Assembly: GCF_003977755.1 (NCBI RefSeq)
Contig: NZ_RQWN01000007.1
Span: 62,001-126,000, forward strand
Origin: Haloterrigena salifodinae
Lineage (GTDB): Archaea; Halobacteriota; Halobacteria; Halobacteriales; Natrialbaceae
DNA: 64,000 nt
Reading direction: 5' to 3'
Shown here: piece by piece, positions 37,068 through 46,101 of the stretch
Numbering within the stretch: the stretch's first letter is position 1
Layout: the number at the start of each line of letters is the position of its first letter
The notes under the pieces: model-generated
Database searches by the model: none
Told to the model about the DNA's origin: nothing
Seen by the model: the letters and a program-made list of their open reading frames with translations, nothing else
Position numbers and translations under genes: made by a program

Positions 37068-37384
37068 CTTCTGACTGAGTAACCCATTGGATTCTACTAC
37101 TAAAACTCTACTGTTGTTGGCGAATACTCCTATAGTGGAACAGATTTGGACGTGTGTTGTTTAGGAAAGGGTGTATGAGGGGTTGCAACTAACAACGACT
37201 GAAAAACGTCGGGGAAAACTGAATAGTCGTGTAGCGGTTACTGATCGACCGCTACGAACGGAGCAGAGACTGACACTGATCGGGACGCTCATCAGTCACC
37301 CATCGGGACGTCAGTCGCGACCGCACGCGACCAGCAGGGACGACCGCGACTCGCGGCGAGAGTGATCGGGTTCGGCCGGCGCCG
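37068..37384. other. 317-base gap: glnA promoter region
   Basis: Contains the glnA promoter (TTTTAGTA on the minus strand at 37098-37105). The rest (37150-37384) has no ORF, repeat or RNA gene that I can support. Confidence 0.5.
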
Positions 37385-37720
37385 TCAGCGCCGCAGTCGG
37401 TCGCTCGAGGGAACCGATATGGCCGCGACGCCAGCCAGTCCGACGTCGATGGTCGCTCGCCAGACCTGGATCGTGGTTCGAATCGTTCGCTGCCACGTCG
37501 CGGTCGGCCGAGCGGTCGATCGATCGGTCGTCGCGTCGTCGGGGAGCGGTCGCTTCGTCAGCGTCGTCTCGCAGACGGGGCAGTCGTATTCGACGTATCG
37601 GTCCCGCGTCCGGCGAACCCAGTCGCCGTCGATCGGGTTCGCGTGGTCGCACTCCCAGCAAAATAGGGTCGATTTCCGGGGTACTGACGGATTCTCGTTG
37701 GTAGTTGCGGGCCGAGTCAT
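37385..37720 (-). CDS. Zinc-ribbon protein
   Basis: 111 residues. A treble-clef or ribbon-like zinc site is formed by FCWECDHANP (C-x2-C, about 20) and YDCPVCETTL (C-x2-C, about 45), with an aromatic stretch between them (VEYDCP). The C-terminal third is basic and may be amphipathic (WQRTIRTTIQVWRATIDVGLAGVAAI). The start MTRPATTNEN is chosen; a longer frame adds 71 Arg/Ser/Pro-rich residues. Probably a nucleic acid or protein adaptor, but no specific role is visible. Confidence 0.75.
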   Translation of the reverse strand: MTRPATTNENPSVPRKSTLFCWECDHANPIDGDWVRRTRDRYVEYDCPVCETTLTKRPLPDDATTDRSTARPTATWQRTIRTTIQVWRATIDVGLAGVAAISVPSSDRLRR

Positions 37721-38122
37721 CGACTGGACCGACGGGTTCGGCGCGTAAAGCCATCGGCTACGGTTCGGATCGTCCACGCGAGTCGTCGTTCGTATACGAA
37801 CGATTTCGTCCGAAACGGTGCGATCTCCCGGTTCGAAAACCGGCCGCGTCGGCGGCGGCTGCGGAGCGGTTGCGAGGGCCGCCGACGGTCGTCGGGGCGA
37901 TCGACTCGAGGCCGCGCCCCGGTAACGCTTCAAACGAATTCATCCGAGTAGACCGCCGGCGAGTCCGTTCATCGCACGGGATCTCTCCGCCGACGGCGAG
38001 TCCGGTCGTCGTCGCGGACCGCTCCGCTTGCTCTACGGGAGACTCGTTTCGGTTCGGCTCACGTGACCCCCACCAGCGTCCGCCGACGGTACCGATTTCA
38101 GCGCGAAGCCGATAGGGATAGT
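37721..38122. other. 402-base divergent intergenic region
   Basis: Lies between the zinc-ribbon gene and the thioredoxin-like gene. GC-rich with no supported ORF. It must hold both promoters, but I see no clear TATA box. Confidence 0.4.
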
Positions 38123-38473
38123 ATGGACGACCCGACCAAACCGACACACCTCGAGACCGGCGACGAGCTCGACGCCTTCCTCGAGGGCCACGACGTCGCC
38201 CTCGTCGAGTTCTACACCAGCGGCTGTACCATGTGTCAGGCGATGGAACCGGTTCTGGGCAACGTTGCCCGAGCGACCGGCGTCCCGGTCGCGCTGATCA
38301 ACCCCGGGGACGATATCGGACTCGTCGAGCGGTTCGAGATCCGCTCGGTGCCGACGCTGATCCTGTTTTCCGACGGCGAGGAGATCGACCGTCGCGCCGA
38401 GGGGTTCGTCGGCGCCGACGACGTCGTTGCGATGCTCGAAGCCGACGTTCCCGAGGCCGTCGACGCGGCGTAG
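38123..38473 (+). CDS. Thioredoxin-like protein
   Basis: A 116-residue thioredoxin fold with redox motif CTMC (YTSGCTMCQAMEPVL, about 35) instead of the common CGPC. It keeps the cis-Pro loop RSVPTLILF (about 77) and the C-terminal helix (ADDVVAMLEA). Such proteins reduce disulfides in cytoplasmic targets and may serve MsrA. The start is set at MDDPTKPTHLE; 20 extra upstream codons are Arg-rich. Monocistronic. Confidence 0.88.
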   Translation: MDDPTKPTHLETGDELDAFLEGHDVALVEFYTSGCTMCQAMEPVLGNVARATGVPVALINPGDDIGLVERFEIRSVPTLILFSDGEEIDRRAEGFVGADDVVAMLEADVPEAVDAA

Positions 38474-38536
38474 GTCCGGCCTTCTGCGAGGGCGCCCGAG
38501 CGTCGCCGCGCCGTCGTGCCGGCCGTCAGCCGCGAG

Positions 38537-38899
38537 TTACTCGTCCTCGGGCTCGAGCTCTGTCGGATCGACCTCGCCTTCGAGGTACTGCTCCCCTAAC
38601 TCCGTGATGTCGTACATTCCGATGGCCTGTTTCACCAGCAGGCCGCGCTTGCTGAGCTCTCGACAGCGGTACGCGGCGTGGGGCGCGCGACAGACGTCCT
38701 CCGTTTCGATGTGGTCGGGATCGAAAATGTAACTCTCCCGCATCAACTCGAGGATCTTGTCGTCGACGGGGTCCATCCACTCGGCGGGGACGTCCGGTTC
38801 CGATTCCGCTTCTCCTTCTGCTTCTTCGGCCCCGTCGGTCGCGTCCGGGGCGTTCTCGTCCGGTACCTCATCACCGTCGTTCGCGTGCGGATCGGTCAT
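38537..38899 (-). CDS. PhiH1-repressor-like winged-helix protein
   Basis: 120 residues: an acidic disordered N-terminus (1-40), then a winged helix (WMDPVDDKILELMRESYIFDPDHIE...APHAAYRCRELSKRGLLVKQAIGMYDITELGEQYLEGE). The R-C-R-E-L recognition helix and the Y-x-I-T-E-L-G wing are typical of the haloarchaeal PhiH1-repressor group. It is the second such protein in the window (after 1565). Target unknown. Confidence 0.85.
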   Translation of the reverse strand: MTDPHANDGDEVPDENAPDATDGAEEAEGEAESEPDVPAEWMDPVDDKILELMRESYIFDPDHIETEDVCRAPHAAYRCRELSKRGLLVKQAIGMYDITELGEQYLEGEVDPTELEPEDE

Positions 38900-39003
38900 G
38901 CTGATTCTCCCCGTGAATACGGTCGCGTCGGCCGGAAAAACGCAGTCGGGCTACAAGACACTGTTGCATCGTACCGTCGCGCTCGGGAGCTGAGACCGCC
39001 GAG

Positions 39004-39423
39004 CTACGTCTGCGATTCGGGGGCGGCGTAGTCCACGTGGACGTTCGGGACGGCGGCCGGGGACAGGCCCGTGATCCGGCGGTCGACGAGCGTCACGTCC
39101 GCGAGGTCGCCGGTGAACCGGAACCGGAGCGTCCCGGACTCGATCGTCCCCTCGAGGGTCGATCCCGAGAGGATCGTCGCCGATTCGCTCTCGTCGTCGA
39201 CCAGTTCGATCGTCCCGTCGACCGTAATCTCGAAACTCGAGGGGGTGCCGTGTCCGATGATCGTCAGCGTGTTCGCTGACGAGTCGGCGTCCCGCGTGGT
39301 CGCGGCGATCGTGGCGGTCGTCGATTCGGCCGTCGCCGCCGCGGGCGTTCGATCGGCGAGATCGACGGCGACCGATCGATCGTCGTCCGTCTGCGCATCG
39401 TGGGTCGCGTACTGCCGTTCCAT
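39004..39423 (-). CDS. Hypothetical protein, beta-rich
   Basis: 139 residues without signal peptide. After a charged N-terminus it contains a run of likely beta strands (NTLTIIGHGTPSSFEITVDGTIELVDD, GTLRFRFTGDLADVTLVDRRI). This pattern is found in secreted-type beta sandwiches, but the missing leader argues for a cytoplasmic location. I do not recognise a family. The ATG sits at the end of an AT-richer region, consistent with a promoter. Confidence 0.65.
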   Translation of the reverse strand: MERQYATHDAQTDDDRSVAVDLADRTPAAATAESTTATIAATTRDADSSANTLTIIGHGTPSSFEITVDGTIELVDDESESATILSGSTLEGTIESGTLRFRFTGDLADVTLVDRRITGLSPAAVPNVHVDYAAPESQT

Positions 39424-39615
39424 ATACCGGATGATGTCGAGTATACAAGCATAAACTTTCCCACCTAACTATCGATCGGATTTGGTGGAATATGGTCTTC
39501 TATTTCAGATTCAATCGATATTTTCACTTCTCGGTGATGGTCCTGGCGTTTGACTCGACGACCAATCGCGAAACACTTATACCCGAATCGAAAGAAGCAC
39601 CGGTAACCGAGTTCT

Positions 39616-39822
39616 ATGTCACTCTCTCGCCTGCTCTCCGGTCTCTTTACCGGATCGGAGCCCAACACCGAGTCACCAGCGACGACACAGCACAGTGGCG
39701 AGAGCGAGCCGTCGTCGACGGTCATCTACGAGTGTCGCACCTGCGGAACGACCGTCTCGGCGGACACGGTCAGGTGTCCGGCGTGTGAGGACGACGATAT
39801 CGTTCGTTATTCGATCGACTGA
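39616..39822 (+). CDS. Small zinc-ribbon protein
   Basis: 68 residues. The C-terminus holds a rubredoxin-like zinc ribbon YECRTCGTTVSADTVRCPACEDDDIVRYSI (C-x2-C...C-x2-C). The N-terminus (MSLSRLLSGLF) is amphipathic, then Ser/Thr-rich. The layout matches the 54-residue protein at 62964 (short helix, linker, ribbon), so they are likely paralogues. It overlaps the 3' end of the convergent glycosyltransferase gene by 16 bases. ACTTATAC, 33-40 bases upstream, is a possible TATA box. Confidence 0.82.
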   Translation: MSLSRLLSGLFTGSEPNTESPATTQHSGESEPSSTVIYECRTCGTTVSADTVRCPACEDDDIVRYSID

Positions 39823-40865
39823 TCGGGCGTCTCGACCTCGGTCCTCGCGCCGCTGTACTCGTATCTGGTCGTCTCGAGCGATTCGTTTTCGTCGAAGTCG
39901 AGGTAGATCGCGAACCCGAGTGCGATCAGGCCGACCAGGACGGCCACGAACGAGCCGATCGCACCGGTGTACCCGTCCTTTCCGCGAAGGGCTCGGACGA
40001 TCGAGTTGCCGAGTCCGGCGCTGCCGCCGAGGAGTCCCGTGGCGCCGGCGCCGTAGAGGATGACGGCGGGATGGAACTTCTCGACCACGTAGCGGGTCTT
40101 CAGCCGCCAGATGAAGCTCCGGAGCAACAGCAAGGAGACAAACCGCACGAACGGAACGTAGCGGATGCTGCTGTTTTCCTCGCCGTAGACGGCCGACATC
40201 GAGACGTCCGCGACGCGACACTCGTTGACATTGAGATGCGTCAGCACGTGGTTGAGGAAGCCGTACCGATTGGTGATCACCTCGAGGTCGAGCCGTTCGA
40301 TCGTCTCCCGCGAAATGGCGGTGTAGCCGTTTTGCGGGTCTCCGATGGTCCAGTACCCCGAGGCGAACTTCGAGAGGCCGGTGAGCAGGGCGTTGCCGAA
40401 GAACCGGAACGTCGACATTCCCTCGCGGTCCTCGGGGTGGAGCAGCCGGTTGCCCTTCGCGTAGTCGGCCTCGCCCTCGACGACCGGATCGATGATCCGA
40501 TCGAGGATCGCGGGGTCCATCTGGCCGTCCCCGTTCATCACGGCGACGACGTCCATCTCGTCGTTGGCGGCGTGTTTGTACCCCGTCTTGACCGCCGCTC
40601 CGTAGCCGCGGTTCTCTTCGTGGCGGATCGGCACGACCCGCCGGGAGTCGCCGCCGTCGGCCAGCGCGAGCGCCGGCTCGGGCTCGGCGTCCTCGTTGAT
40701 CCGCGCGGCGACGCGCCGGATCTCCCGCCAGCTGTCGTCCGGCGAGGCGTCGTCGATGGCGTAGATCCGGTCGACGAAGTCCGGAACCGTCTCGATGACG
40801 GTCCCGACGAACGACTCCTCGTCGTAGGCCGTGACGACGACGCCGATTCGTTTGCCTTTATACAT
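39807..40865 (-). CDS. Family 2 glycosyltransferase (polyprenyl-phosphate type)
   Basis: A 352-residue membrane-bound enzyme. The GT2 catalytic domain starts with RIGVVVTAYDEESFVGTVIETVP, then YAIDDASPDDS and VMNGDGQMDP (metal-binding acidic residues), GNRLLHPEDREGMSTFRFFGN and YTAISRETIERL. Two transmembrane helices at about 265-285 and 300-325 anchor it, as in dolichyl-phosphate sugar transferases of N-glycosylation. It is last in the sugar operon and overlaps the dehydrogenase gene by 8 bases, so it probably moves the sugar made by the operon, or a primer sugar, onto a lipid. Confidence 0.9.
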   Translation of the reverse strand: MYKGKRIGVVVTAYDEESFVGTVIETVPDFVDRIYAIDDASPDDSWREIRRVAARINEDAEPEPALALADGGDSRRVVPIRHEENRGYGAAVKTGYKHAANDEMDVVAVMNGDGQMDPAILDRIIDPVVEGEADYAKGNRLLHPEDREGMSTFRFFGNALLTGLSKFASGYWTIGDPQNGYTAISRETIERLDLEVITNRYGFLNHVLTHLNVNECRVADVSMSAVYGEENSSIRYVPFVRFVSLLLLRSFIWRLKTRYVVEKFHPAVILYGAGATGLLGGSAGLGNSIVRALRGKDGYTGAIGSFVAVLVGLIALGFAIYLDFDENESLETTRYEYSGARTEVETPDQSIE

Positions 40866-42354
40866 CGTCTGCCTCGGTGTTCTCGAGGGTACCGTCGGTC
40901 TCCGTTGGTCGTTCGTCGGTGCCGCCGTCAGTGGTCAGCGAGCGTTCGGCCGCCGCGATCGCGTCCGCTCCGCCGTCGCCTCGCGGCGGCCGTCCGTCCG
41001 CCGTTCCGCCGAGGGTGTACCGCCGGTGTGGCGTTCCCGAGAGGTCGACCGCGTCCCGGCCGTCAACGACGATCATCGGCTCGAGGTCGGCCCACGGAAT
41101 CGCCTCGAATTCGGCGTGGGGCGTCACGACGATCGCGGCGTCGAACGATTCGTCCGCGAGGTCGTCGATCTCGACCGCTCGAGCGCCGTAGTCGGCGGGA
41201 TCGACCAGCGGATCGACCCCGGCGACGTCCGCGCCGGCGTCCCGTAGCGCGTCGATCACGCCGATCGCCGGCGACGCGCGCGTCTCCTCGACGCCGGGCC
41301 GGTAGGTGATGCCCAGCACGACCACGGACGTGTCCGCGAGGGCGTCGCCGGTCGCCTCGAGTTCCTGCTCGAGTCTGCCGACGGTGACCGCCGGCATCTC
41401 GTCGTTGAGCCGGCGGGCCGTCCGCGTCAGGTCCATCGGTTCCTCGGCCTGCGAGAGCAGGAAGTGCGGGTAGAAGGGGATACAGTGACCCCCGACGCCC
41501 GGGCCGGGATCGTGAAGCTGGCACATCGGCAGGTCGTTGGCCGTCCCGATCGCCTCGCGGACCGAGATGCCGAGCTCGTCTGCCAGCCGTCCCAGTTCGT
41601 TGGCCAGCCCGATGTTGACGTCGCGGTAGACGCCCTCGAACACCTTGACGGCCTCCGCGGTCGTCGCGTCCGAGACCGGGTGTACCTCGTTGCTCGAGAG
41701 TTCGTCGTAGACGACCGCGGCGGCGCGGGTGCTCTCCGAATCGATCCCGCCGACGACCTTCGGATACGCGCCGCGGATGTCCTCCAGCGCGCGGCCGCTT
41801 GACGTCCGCTCCGGACAGAACGCCAGCCCGAACTCGTCGGCTGCGAGGCCGCTCTCCTGTTCGAGGTGCGGCCGAATGACGTCCCGGCAGGTTCCCGGCG
41901 GGAGCGTCGACTCGGCGATGACCAGATCGCCCGGCGCCAGCCCGGCGGCGATATCGTCGACGACGGATTCGACCGTCGCCAGGTTCGGCTGGTCGTCGTC
42001 GTCCAGCAGCGTCGGGACGATGATCACGTGGATTCGCGCGTTCGCGGCCGCTTCGGGGCCCTCGGTCGTCGCCTCGAGCCGACCGGCGTCGACCTGCTCG
42101 GCGACGAGCTCGTCCAGTCCCGGTTCGCCGATGACGTGGTTCTCGCCGTCGTTGATCCGGTCGACGACGTCGGGGTCGATGTCGACGCCCGTGACGTTGC
42201 CCGTCGTTTCGGCGTAGACGCCCGCCAGCGGCAGCCCCATCTTCCCGAGGCCGTAGACGGCGACCGGGATCTCGCCGTCAGTGAGCAGGTCGCGTTGGCG
42301 GTCCGGCTCGATGGCTGCGTCGTAGAGCCCGACGTCGGTTTCGTCGCCGACCAT
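40858..42354 (-). CDS. UDP-N-acetyl-sugar 6-dehydrogenase (WbpA/WecC type)
   Basis: The 498-residue enzyme oxidises C6 of a UDP-acetamido sugar twice to a uronic acid, using NAD. It has the Rossmann motif VAVYGLGKMGLPLA (about 30), VIAESTLPPGTCRDVI, FCPERTSSGRALEDI and the catalytic Cys in VGGHCIPFYPHFLL (about 288). It also has the GITYRPGVEETRASPA stretch of the C-terminal domain. An acidic 60-residue tail follows. Stop and start codons overlap with the oxidoreductase gene upstream. Context (oxidoreductase, aminotransferase, acetyltransferase) points to the UDP-GlcNAc(3NAc)A-type route. Confidence 0.92.
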   Translation of the reverse strand: MVGDETDVGLYDAAIEPDRQRDLLTDGEIPVAVYGLGKMGLPLAGVYAETTGNVTGVDIDPDVVDRINDGENHVIGEPGLDELVAEQVDAGRLEATTEGPEAAANARIHVIIVPTLLDDDDQPNLATVESVVDDIAAGLAPGDLVIAESTLPPGTCRDVIRPHLEQESGLAADEFGLAFCPERTSSGRALEDIRGAYPKVVGGIDSESTRAAAVVYDELSSNEVHPVSDATTAEAVKVFEGVYRDVNIGLANELGRLADELGISVREAIGTANDLPMCQLHDPGPGVGGHCIPFYPHFLLSQAEEPMDLTRTARRLNDEMPAVTVGRLEQELEATGDALADTSVVVLGITYRPGVEETRASPAIGVIDALRDAGADVAGVDPLVDPADYGARAVEIDDLADESFDAAIVVTPHAEFEAIPWADLEPMIVVDGRDAVDLSGTPHRRYTLGGTADGRPPRGDGGADAIAAAERSLTTDGGTDERPTETDGTLENTEADDV

Positions 42355-43337
42355 CAGACCTCCACCTCTCGTTTCTCGGTCTCCTCGGTGACCAGCGAAT
42401 CGATCGTCTGGACCATCTCGAGGGCCCGGATGCCGTCTTCGGCGGTGACGACCGGCTCGGAGTCGTTCCGGGCGGCCTCGACGAACGACTCGAGTTCGTG
42501 GCGCAGCGGCTCGCCGTTGTCGACGCGGGGTCGTTCGACCACGCTTTCGTGGCGGTACCGACGCTTTCCGTCGTCGGTGAGATACTCCGGATAGGAGTCG
42601 CGGTGGATCAGCACTGACTGCTCAAGATAGTCGACCTCGACCAGACACTCGCGGGCGGTGACGGTCAGCGTCCGGACTTTCTTCTGCGTGACGCGACTGG
42701 CCGTCAGGGAGGCGACGACGTCGTCGAACTCGAGCGTCGCCGTCGCGTACTGGCCGCTCTCGGTTCCCGTCGCGGTCACCGAATCGGGCTGATCCTCGAG
42801 CAGCGAGGCGACGATGTCGAGATCGTGGACCATCAGGTCGAAGACGACGTTGCCCAGTGCGGTCCGATCGAGCGGCGGACCGAGTCGCTCGGCCTCGACG
42901 CTGATGACGTCGAGATCCTCGACCAGGTCCGTCACCGTCTGGACGGCCGGGTTGAACCGCTCGATGTGGCCGACCTGCAGGACGAGACCACGTTCCTCGG
43001 CCAGTTCAGCCAGAGCGCGGCCCTGTTCGGTCGTCTCGGCGATCGGCTTTTCGACCAGGACGTGGACGTCGGCGTTCAGACAGTCCGAGACGACGTCGTA
43101 GTGAGCCCGCGTCGGGACGGCGACCGTGACGACGTCACAGCGCTCGAGGACGGTCTCGAACGCGACGGCGTCGGTGGCGTACGCGTCGGCGACTCGCCGC
43201 GCGACCTCCTCGTCGTGGTCGGCCACGCAGGCGAGTTCGACGTCCTGTAGTTCGCTGTACACGCGCGCGTGGTTCTCGCCCATGGAGCCGACGCCGATGA
43301 CGCCGGCCCGAATCGGTCGTGAAGGTGTTTCGTTCAT
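42354..43337 (-). CDS. Gfo/Idh/MocA oxidoreductase (WbpB-like)
   Basis: A 327-residue NAD-dependent sugar oxidoreductase. The N-terminal Rossmann fold has RAGVIGVGSMGENHARVY. The family signature VLVEKPIAETTEQ (Glu-Lys-Pro) is near residue 96 and GHIERFNPAV near 122, a motif I associate with UDP-sugar 3-dehydrogenases of this group. In the operon it would make the 3-keto sugar that the aminotransferase then uses. Its stop overlaps the next start by one base, and its ATG overlaps the aminotransferase stop by 4. Confidence 0.9.
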   Translation of the reverse strand: MNETPSRPIRAGVIGVGSMGENHARVYSELQDVELACVADHDEEVARRVADAYATDAVAFETVLERCDVVTVAVPTRAHYDVVSDCLNADVHVLVEKPIAETTEQGRALAELAEERGLVLQVGHIERFNPAVQTVTDLVEDLDVISVEAERLGPPLDRTALGNVVFDLMVHDLDIVASLLEDQPDSVTATGTESGQYATATLEFDDVVASLTASRVTQKKVRTLTVTARECLVEVDYLEQSVLIHRDSYPEYLTDDGKRRYRHESVVERPRVDNGEPLRHELESFVEAARNDSEPVVTAEDGIRALEMVQTIDSLVTEETEKREVEV

Positions 43338-44578
43338 TGGGAGTGGAAGTGGTCGGTCACTGCTTCGACGACGGTTCGTCGATCGCGCTCCGAGAGGGTC
43401 GGATGCACCGGCAGCGAGAGCACGGTCTCGGCTGCCCGCTCGGCCTCGGGAAGCGACGCAGCGGCCGTGCTCACCGTCTCGTAGGCCGGCTGGCGGTGAA
43501 TCGGCGTCCCGTAGTAGACGCCGGTGTCGACGCCCCGCTCGTCGAGGGTCGCCGCCAGCTCGTCGCGCTCGTCGGTCCGGATCGTATACTGGTGGTAGGC
43601 GTGTCGGTAGCCGTCTGGCTCCGTCGGCGTCTCGACCGGCAGCTCGGCCAACTGCTCGTCGTAGTAGGCGGCGTTTTCCCGGCGCGCCCGGTTGAAATCG
43701 GGCAGCCGCTCGAGTTGCTCGCGGCCGATGGCGGCGGCGAGGCTCGTCATGCGGTAGTTGTGGCCGAGGTCGACGTGCTCGTAGCTGCCGCCCTCGCCGA
43801 CGTCCCGGCCGTGGTTGACGAAGCTCGCGGCTCGGTCGGCGAGGTCGTCGCGATCGGTCGTGATCATCCCGCCCTCACCGGTCGTCATGTTCTTCGTCGG
43901 GTAGAACGAGAAGCAGGCCGCGTCGCCGAGCGAACCGACTCGCTCGCGATCGATCGCCGCGCCGTGGGCCTGGCAGGCGTCCTCGAGGACGAACAGGTCG
44001 CGCTCGTCGGCGATCTCGCGGAGCCGCTTCATGTCGGCCGCAAGCCCGTAGAGGTGGACCGGCAGCAGGCCGACGACGTCGTCGCGCTCCTCGAGGACCG
44101 CTTCGACAGCGTCCGGATCGAGCGTGTACGTTTCCGGATCGATGTCGGCGAAGACGGGCCGGGCGCCGGCGAGTCTGATCGCGTTCGCGCTCGCGACGAA
44201 GGAAAACGGCGACGTGAGCACCGCGTCGCCCTCCTCGAGGCCCAGCGCCTCGAGGGCCGCGTGTAGGGCGGTCGTCCCGTTGGAGGTCGCGACGGCCCGG
44301 TCGGTGCCGCAGTAGGCGGCGTACTCGTCCTCGAAGGCTCTGACTTCCGGCCCGTCGGCGAGCATGCCGCTCTCGAGGATCGATTCGACTCGCTCGACCG
44401 CGTCGTCGCTGAGCGTCGGGTTCGCGATGGAGACGGAGTCGCTGGTCTCGGTTCCCTCGTCGCTCGGCTCCGGCGCATCGCTTTCGGCCTCGGCCTCGGC
44501 GACGCCGCCGTCGGCCTCGGCTACTGGCTCAGTGCCTGGCTCGCGTCCGGCGTCGGTGTCGGTATCGGGATCAGTCAT
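43334..44578 (-). CDS. DegT/DnrJ/EryC1 sugar aminotransferase (WbpE-like)
   Basis: A 414-residue PLP enzyme that puts an amino group on the 3-keto sugar. The fold is clear from about residue 46: ILESGMLADGPEVRAFEDEYAAYCG, VATSNGTTALHAALEALGLEEGD, FVLEDACQAHGA (Asp near the PLP ring), and CFSFYPTKNMTTGEGGMI with the Schiff-base Lys. GHNYRMTSLAAAIGREQLERL completes the group signature. The first 45 residues are an acidic disordered extension not needed by the fold. It overlaps both neighbours by ATGA. Confidence 0.93.
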   Translation of the reverse strand: MTDPDTDTDAGREPGTEPVAEADGGVAEAEAESDAPEPSDEGTETSDSVSIANPTLSDDAVERVESILESGMLADGPEVRAFEDEYAAYCGTDRAVATSNGTTALHAALEALGLEEGDAVLTSPFSFVASANAIRLAGARPVFADIDPETYTLDPDAVEAVLEERDDVVGLLPVHLYGLAADMKRLREIADERDLFVLEDACQAHGAAIDRERVGSLGDAACFSFYPTKNMTTGEGGMITTDRDDLADRAASFVNHGRDVGEGGSYEHVDLGHNYRMTSLAAAIGREQLERLPDFNRARRENAAYYDEQLAELPVETPTEPDGYRHAYHQYTIRTDERDELAATLDERGVDTGVYYGTPIHRQPAYETVSTAAASLPEAERAAETVLSLPVHPTLSERDRRTVVEAVTDHFHSQ

Positions 44579-45153
44579 GCGATTTGGTTTGCTCCCTCGA
44601 GCGGTTCGGGCAACGCCTGAACCGTCGCCGGCGTGCCGACGGCGAGCGTGTCCGGCGGGACGTCCTCGGTGACGACCGACCCGGCGGCGACGAAGGCGTT
44701 CTCGCCGACGGTGACGCCGGGCAACAGCGTCGCGTTCGCGCCGATCGATGCGCCGTCCTCGATCGTCGGCCCTTCGAGGCCGTTGTCCGTCCTGATCGGG
44801 TACTCGTCGTTCGTCAGGGCCGCGCTCGGCCCGATGAAGACGTTATCACCGATCGTCGTCTCGGTCGGAATGTAGACGTTCGTCTGGAGGCTGACGTGGG
44901 AGCCAATCGTCGTCTGGCCGTCGATGACCGTCTTGGTGCCGACGAGGACGTCGTCGCCCATCGTCGTCCCTTCCCGGACCAGGACGTCGTGGCCGGTCGT
45001 GAACTCGTCGCCGATCGTCACGTCGCCGTAGACGATCGAGCCGGCCCTAATCGTCGCGCCGTCGCCGACTCGCGTTGGTTCGTCGAACTCGCCGTATCCA
45101 ACCGTCGCATCGTCGTCGACCGTGCAATCCTCCCCGTGGACGAACTCGCTCAC
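44575..45153 (-). CDS. Left-handed beta-helix sugar N-acetyltransferase (WbpD-like)
   Basis: A 192-residue acyltransferase of the hexapeptide-repeat family. Regular I/V-G-D-x-x repeats run through the protein (VGDGATIRAGSIVYGDVTIGDEFTTG...VGTKTVIDGQTTIGSHV). The C-terminal NATLLPGVTVGENAFVAAGSVVTEDVPP is the usual end of the coil in sugar N-acetyltransferases. As first gene of the operon it would acetylate the amino group set by the aminotransferase. Trimeric by family rule. Confidence 0.9.
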   Translation of the reverse strand: MSEFVHGEDCTVDDDATVGYGEFDEPTRVGDGATIRAGSIVYGDVTIGDEFTTGHDVLVREGTTMGDDVLVGTKTVIDGQTTIGSHVSLQTNVYIPTETTIGDNVFIGPSAALTNDEYPIRTDNGLEGPTIEDGASIGANATLLPGVTVGENAFVAAGSVVTEDVPPDTLAVGTPATVQALPEPLEGANQIA

Positions 45154-45567
45154 GGCATCTCACCTCCGGAGCTGTTCCTCGAGATCGTGCCAGGTGTGCG
45201 AAACTGTCGTGTTGGCTGATACATGAGTACTCGATACCCGCGTGGGCAATCGTGCTGATACAGCCGGTAACACGGCTTTGTTATCCCTGCCCTGAGGCTG
45301 CCGTAGTCACGAACTATACACGTGAGGACTGCCGACCTGGTGAAATTACCGCGATACAGGCGATTCCGAGTGCATTTAGCCGATCCGAACTACTATTCCT
45401 CGAAAAATGTCGGATTAGACGTCAGTCACGGCCGGAAACTGGTATAAATCCCTTTCGTACGGGTAGCCGAGTGATAGTAAAGTGCCAATCCCTGGCATTC
45501 AGTGACGTGAGGTATCCGAATAGCCCCGGAGACCGGATTCAGAAACCGGTCTGGGAACGCGAGGACT
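45154..45567. other. 414-base divergent promoter region
   Basis: Lies between the sugar operon and the DUF7344-type gene. A plus-strand TATA-like element (TATAAAT, 45443-45449) would start transcription near 45475, giving a leader of roughly 90 bases for the gene at 45568. No ORF is supported. Confidence 0.45.
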
Positions 45568-46101
45568 ATGTCTGAACACGAACTGACACAGGCCGAACTG
45601 TTCGACGTCTTCAGCAACGCTCGTCGGCGACGGACCGTCCAGTATCTCAAGCGGCAGGGCGGCGCCTGCGATCTCGCTCCGCTCGTCGAACAGGTCGCTG
45701 CCTGGGAAAACGACGTTGACCCGGACGAGGTAACGCGCACGCAGCGTCGGCGAGTGTACATTTCCCTGTACCAAACCCACCTGCCGATGCTCGAAGAACA
45801 CGGGATCGTCGACTGGGATCCCGACGATCACACCATCGATCTCCTCCCCCACGAGGACGTCTTCGACCCCTACCTCGATCACCGACTCGAGGATCAACGG
45901 GAGTGGCACCGGCCGTACGTGACGGTAACGGCGTTGGGTGTCCTCGGACTCGTAATCTCGTGGCTCTCGATCGGTCCCCTGACGGCGGCCGCCGCCCCGG
46001 TCGTCGCACTGACGCTTTGCCTGCTCGTTCTCGCCCTCGCAGTGGTCCAGCACGTCTCGCGGCGACCCGACCTCGAGTTGCCCCTCGGCTTGACGAGCTA
46101 G
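45568..46101 (+). CDS. DUF7344-like helix-turn-helix membrane protein
   Basis: 177 residues. The N-terminal helix-turn-helix domain (about 8-95) has ELFDVFSNARRRRTVQYLKRQGG and RRRVYISLYQTHLPMLEEHGIVDWD, a pattern shared with the protein at 49850. Two hydrophobic helices follow (about 120-155), then a short polar end. This combination, a DNA-binding-like head on a membrane anchor, is common in haloarchaea, and its role is not established. It is divergent from the sugar operon and could regulate it. Confidence 0.85.
   Translation: MSEHELTQAELFDVFSNARRRRTVQYLKRQGGACDLAPLVEQVAAWENDVDPDEVTRTQRRRVYISLYQTHLPMLEEHGIVDWDPDDHTIDLLPHEDVFDPYLDHRLEDQREWHRPYVTVTALGVLGLVISWLSIGPLTAAAAPVVALTLCLLVLALAVVQHVSRRPDLELPLGLTS

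Noticed and set aside
35670-37082. Open frame of 470 codons opposite glnA
   Set aside because: Shadow of glutamine synthetase, whose motifs are complete on the minus strand.
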